From positions 1 to 9,325 of the forward strand of contig CANJKQ010000015.1 of NCBI GenBank assembly GCA_947474905.1: a DNA stretch of 9,325 nt. Reading direction: 5' to 3'. Positions 6,463 through 9,325 of the stretch are shown here, one piece after another. Every line of letters begins with the position of its first letter. Positions within the stretch are counted from its first letter, which is position 1. The DNA is from Pseudomonadota bacterium (lineage in GTDB: Bacteria > Pseudomonadota > Alphaproteobacteria > Sphingomonadales > Sphingomonadaceae). The position numbers and the translations under genes were made by a program. The notes beneath the pieces are model-generated. The model did no database searches. It was not told the DNA's origin and saw only the letters and a program-made list of their open reading frames with translations.

Positions 6463-7371
6463 ATGACGCACCAACCCGCAGACGATTTCATCCTGCGCAC
6501 CATTACGCCCGTCACGCATGACCTGGGCGGCTTCAAGGTGGCGCGCACGCTGCCCGGCAAGCCGCACACCATGATCGGGCCGTTCATCTTTTTCGATCAG
6601 ATGGGTCCGGCGCGGCTGGACGCGGGGCAGGGGCTCGACGTGCGGCCGCACCCGCACATCAACCTGGCGACGGTGACCTATTTGTTCGCGGGTGCGATCG
6701 ACCATCGCGACTCGCTCGGTACCTTCGCGACGATCGAGCCCGGCGCGGTCAATCTGATGACGGCGGGGCATGGCATCGTCCATTCCGAGCGGTCGCCCCA
6801 GGCCGAACGGCTGAAGGGGCCAGATTTGTCGGGCATCCAGACCTGGCTGGCGCTGCCCGAGGCGGATGAGGAGCGCGATCCGGCGTTCGAGTATGTCGGC
6901 CGCGACGATTTGCCGATGCTGACCTTTGGCGGCGCGCGCGCCCGCGTCATCATGGGCACGCTGTGGGGCGTGTCGGCGCCGACGACGACCTATGCCGCGA
7001 CACTCTATGCCGATATCGCGCTCGACCCCGAGAGCGCGGTGCCGATCGATGCCGGCGCGGAGGAGCGGGCAGTGTATCTCGCGCTGGGCGAGGCGAGCAT
7101 CGATGGCCTGCCCATGGTGCCGCAAACGCTATATGTGCTGGCGCCGGGCCATGCGGCGACCTTGCGGTCGGCGCGGGGCGGTCGCGTCATGCTGTGCGGC
7201 GGCGAAGCCTTTGCCACGCCGCGCCATGTCTGGTGGAATTTCGTGTCGTCGAGCCGCGACCGCATCAATCAGGCCAAGGACGACTGGAAAGCGCAGCGCT
7301 TTGCCAAAGTGCCCGGCGACGAGCAGGAATTCATCCCCATTCCCGAGGTGGTGAAGACCAGTTCAGAATGA
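6463..7371 (+). CDS. Pirin family protein
   Basis: A 302-residue bicupin protein of the pirin family. Members bind a metal (usually iron) in the N-terminal cupin; some show quercetin 2,3-dioxygenase activity and others act as redox-sensing partners of regulators or enzymes. The N-terminal domain shows PFIFFDQMGP (40-49), RPHPHINLATVTYL (61-74) with ligands H63 and H65, and PGAVNLMTAGHGIVHSER (93-110) with ligands H107 and E109, so the metal site is intact. The Pirin_C domain spans roughly 178-285 and ends in WWNFVSSSRDRINQAKDDW. ATG 6463 is chosen over an in-frame TTG at 6448 because AAGGAGAAG lies 4 bases upstream of it. Specific substrate is unknown. It stands alone between a dispersed repeat and the TonB receptor promoter region. 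Confidence 0.92.
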   Translation: MTHQPADDFILRTITPVTHDLGGFKVARTLPGKPHTMIGPFIFFDQMGPARLDAGQGLDVRPHPHINLATVTYLFAGAIDHRDSLGTFATIEPGAVNLMTAGHGIVHSERSPQAERLKGPDLSGIQTWLALPEADEERDPAFEYVGRDDLPMLTFGGARARVIMGTLWGVSAPTTTYAATLYADIALDPESAVPIDAGAEERAVYLALGEASIDGLPMVPQTLYVLAPGHAATLRSARGGRVMLCGGEAFATPRHVWWNFVSSSRDRINQAKDDWKAQRFAKVPGDEQEFIPIPEVVKTSSE

Positions 7372-7515
7372 TATACCGTATCAGCAATTAAATGATATCA
7401 ATACTTTAAACGGTCATCGAGTTGTCGCTGACCGGTCATCGATCCCTTTTACCGGCCAAGGTGCCTTATCGCCGCCGGTATTGGCCAGCGGCGCCAATTG
7501 GGGGTCAAAAGAACC
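7372..7515 (+). promoter_or_regulatory. Repeat-rich promoter and leader region of the TonB-dependent receptor gene
   Basis: The first part is unusually AT-rich for the window (7370-7410) and carries TGATA..TATCA (7369-7383, arms 5 bases) and the palindrome TGATATCA (7393-7400). Next come two direct copies of CGGTCATCGA at 7411-7420 and 7433-7442, exactly 22 bases apart, about two helical turns. Then follow the inverted repeats TACCGGC (7450-7456) / GCCGGTA (7474-7480), GGCCAA (7454-7459) / TTGGCC (7481-7486), TTGGC (7481-7485) / GCCAA (7493-7497), and the palindrome CCAATTGG (7494-7501). The regulator is unknown. The ribosome-binding site before ATG 7516 is weak, so control at the leader is possible. 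Confidence 0.5.
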
Positions 7516-9325
7516 ATGAAAGATGCCGCTCTGGCGCTTGCCTTCGCGCCGCTCACCCTGTTTGTCGTCACCCCCGCTGCGGCGCAGTCGCAGGCGGCCG
7601 ATAATGGGCCGACGCAAGCGCCCGGCAAGGACACCGACATCGTCGTGACCGCCCGGCGCCTCGACGTGGCGCGCCAGGAGCAGAAATCGGCGCTCAACAT
7701 CGTCAACATCCAGCCGGCAGAAGAAATCGTCAAATATCCCGATTTCAACGCCGCCGAAGCGCTGGGCCGCGTGCCCGGCGTCAGCCTGGCGATTGACACC
7801 GGCGAGGGCCGCTTCGTCACGATCCGCGGCATCGATTCCAACCTGAACGGCACCACCTTTGGCGGTGTCACGCTGCTCAACACCCAGCCGGGCGGCACCT
7901 ATTTCGGTGGCGGCGGCCGCGCGGTCGAGCTCGATACCGTGCCGATCGGCTCGATCGACCGGCTGGTCGTCACCAAGACCGGCCTGCCCGATCATGATGC
8001 GGAAGGTCTGGGCGGCTCGGTCGAGCTCACGCCGCGCACCGCTGCGGGCGTGACCAAGCCTTTTGTCGAAGGAACGCTGGGTGGCGGTTATGAGCCGTTT
8101 CGCGGCAATGGCGACGTGTTCCGCGCCGAAGTGACGGCGGGCAGCACGTTTGGCGCATCGCACAATCTGGCGCTGGTGCTGACCGGCTCGTTCCATGGCG
8201 ACAAGCGTGGGTTCGATGACGTGGAGCCGGGCTTCCTCGACGATGGCACGGTGCCCAACACCGCGCTCGATTCGGTCGACTTGCGCCGGTATAATTACCA
8301 CCGTCGCCGCTTCGGCTTTGGCGGCGAGCTGCGCTGGACCCCCAGCGACACCAGCCTCTACTATATTCGCGCCAATAACGCGGGCTATACCGAGTCGGTC
8401 AACCGCCAGATCCTGCAATATCGCAGCCTGGGCGACGTGCTGAACCCCGATCCCGCCAATGCGCCCAACGGCTATATCGCGGGCGCCGCGCAAGCGCGAT
8501 CAACGCTGCGCGATGAGCAGGAAACCCACCTCAACTTCATCCTCGCCGCCGGTGGTCGCAACGATCTGGGCGGCGTGATCATCGATTATCAGGGCGCCTA
8601 TACCTCGGCGACCTATCATCGCGATTATGACTTTGGCAGCCAGTTCCGCCAGTCGGGCACCTTCTCGGTGCGTTATGACAACATCACCAATATCGGCTAT
8701 CCGCGGCTGGTTCCGGTGGGTTTTGATCCCAACAACCCCAACCAGTTCACGCTGCGCCAATACACCAACGCCACCGAGCGCGCGTTTGACCGCGAATTTT
8801 CGGGTGCGCTCAACGTGACGGTGCCGACCGGGCTGCTCGGCGCCAAGGGCGAGTTCAAATTTGGCGGCAAGCTTCGGCTGCGCGACAAGATCGATCAGCC
8901 CTATCGCTTCAGCTATGCGGTGCCCGCAGGCATCACGCTGAATTCGGTGCGCGGCGGCGGCCCCTATACCGATTTCTACAAGGGCAATTATTCGGTCGGC
9001 TACAGTCCCAGCGCGCCCGTGCTGCGGCAGATTTTCGCGCCGTTGACCCCGACTGGCGGGCTGAGCCAGGGCGGCTATTTCAACGACACTGAAAATGTCT
9101 ATGCGGGCTATGCCCAATATACCGGCACTTGGGGCAAGTTCGGCCTGCTCGCCGGTGTTCGTGTCGAAGCGACCGATGGCACTTATCGCAGCCTCGCGAC
9201 CGGCGATGCCTCGGGCCAGGTATCGCGCACGTCGCGCTACACCAACGTCTTCCCGACGGTGCAGCTGCGTTATGACTTCACCCCCACGCTGCTCGCGCGC
9301 GCGACCTATTCGACGGGCATTAGCC
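7516..9325 (+). CDS. TonB-dependent outer-membrane receptor, 3' end outside the window
   Basis: An outer-membrane active-transport receptor energised by TonB-ExbB-ExbD; 603 codons are visible with no stop, so the gene continues past the window. A signal peptide covers residues 1-23, with likely cleavage after PAAA before QSQ. A TonB box-like DIVVTA follows at 41-46. The plug domain contains EALGRVPGVSL, FVTIRGID (100-107), GRAVELDTVPIGSIDRLVVTKTG and PDHDAEGLGGSVELTPR (158-174), which is the signature of the TonB-Xanth-Caul receptor family (TIGR01782 as I recall it), some members of which import oligosaccharides. The rest, from about 175, is alternating aromatic beta-barrel sequence. The cargo is unknown. 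ATG 7516 gives a fair signal peptide although D3 is unusual; an in-frame TTG at 7498 would add KRT and a more basic N-region but has no ribosome-binding site. Confidence 0.92.
   Translation, partial: MKDAALALAFAPLTLFVVTPAAAQSQAADNGPTQAPGKDTDIVVTARRLDVARQEQKSALNIVNIQPAEEIVKYPDFNAAEALGRVPGVSLAIDTGEGRFVTIRGIDSNLNGTTFGGVTLLNTQPGGTYFGGGGRAVELDTVPIGSIDRLVVTKTGLPDHDAEGLGGSVELTPRTAAGVTKPFVEGTLGGGYEPFRGNGDVFRAEVTAGSTFGASHNLALVLTGSFHGDKRGFDDVEPGFLDDGTVPNTALDSVDLRRYNYHRRRFGFGGELRWTPSDTSLYYIRANNAGYTESVNRQILQYRSLGDVLNPDPANAPNGYIAGAAQARSTLRDEQETHLNFILAAGGRNDLGGVIIDYQGAYTSATYHRDYDFGSQFRQSGTFSVRYDNITNIGYPRLVPVGFDPNNPNQFTLRQYTNATERAFDREFSGALNVTVPTGLLGAKGEFKFGGKLRLRDKIDQPYRFSYAVPAGITLNSVRGGGPYTDFYKGNYSVGYSPSAPVLRQIFAPLTPTGGLSQGGYFNDTENVYAGYAQYTGTWGKFGLLAGVRVEATDGTYRSLATGDASGQVSRTSRYTNVFPTVQLRYDFTPTLLARATYSTGIS

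Noticed and set aside
7498..7515. TTG at 7498 as the start of the TonB receptor
   Set aside because: It would make the signal peptide more basic, but no ribosome-binding site precedes it and it lies inside the inverted repeats; ATG 7516 is simpler.
7414..8493. Minus-strand open frame of 359 codons opposite the TonB receptor
   Set aside because: The plus-strand receptor has a signal peptide, plug and barrel motifs; the opposite frame has none and reflects codon bias.
1..9325. CRISPR array, insertion sequence, prophage, toxin-antitoxin or defence genes
   Set aside because: No regularly spaced repeats, transposase, integrase, phage or defence-type domains were found on either strand.

Overview
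The window is a GC-rich bacterial chromosome segment whose gene content points to an alphaproteobacterium, most likely of the order Sphingomonadales. The pointers are: a yebC-ruvC cluster, the divergent pair of a zinc-ligand J-domain protein and BolA, a TonB-dependent receptor of the Xanthomonas/Caulobacter/sphingomonad type, and a short palindromic repeat with the core GAGC-NNN-GTCGAG that I recall as scattered through sphingomonad genomes. No database search was possible, so the order-level assignment is inference.

Layout. At 33-1377 (+) lies a sugar-porter MFS transporter broken by a frame-changing deletion at about 276-283. At 1476-2477 (+) is an intact UDP-glucuronate 4-epimerase-like gene. 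It converges on, and overlaps by 16 bases, a minus-strand operon: yebC (3519-4262), an HXXEE membrane protein (2947-3522) and ruvC (2462-2950), joined by two 4-base stop/start overlaps. Divergent from yebC is a 125-residue protein of unknown function (4462-4839, +). Between it and the next convergent gene sits an unexplained RNA-like hairpin with a stem of about 21 bp (4856-4939). A J-domain protein (4952-5563, -) is divergent from bolA (5604-5891, +), with only 40 bases between them containing a CTATATAG palindrome. bolA is translationally coupled to a Nudix hydrolase (5888-6355). After a dispersed repeat come a pirin-family protein (6463-7371, +) and then a TonB-dependent receptor (7516 to the window end, +, 3' truncated), preceded by an AT-rich and repeat-rich regulatory gap.

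How the genes fit together. Most are housekeeping genes: Holliday-junction resolution (RuvC), translation or regulation (YebC), iron-sulfur or redox handling (BolA), chaperone work (J protein) and nucleotide clean-up (Nudix). The flanks hold uptake and surface functions: the sugar transporter remnant, the sugar-nucleotide epimerase and the outer-membrane receptor. I see no phage, IS element, CRISPR array, toxin-antitoxin or defence system. The unexplained signals are mostly non-coding: the hairpin at 4856-4939, the shared bolA/J-protein promoter, and the leader of the TonB receptor. There is no gene-free stretch longer than 300 bases; the longest gaps are 4263-4461, 7372-7515 and 6356-6462.
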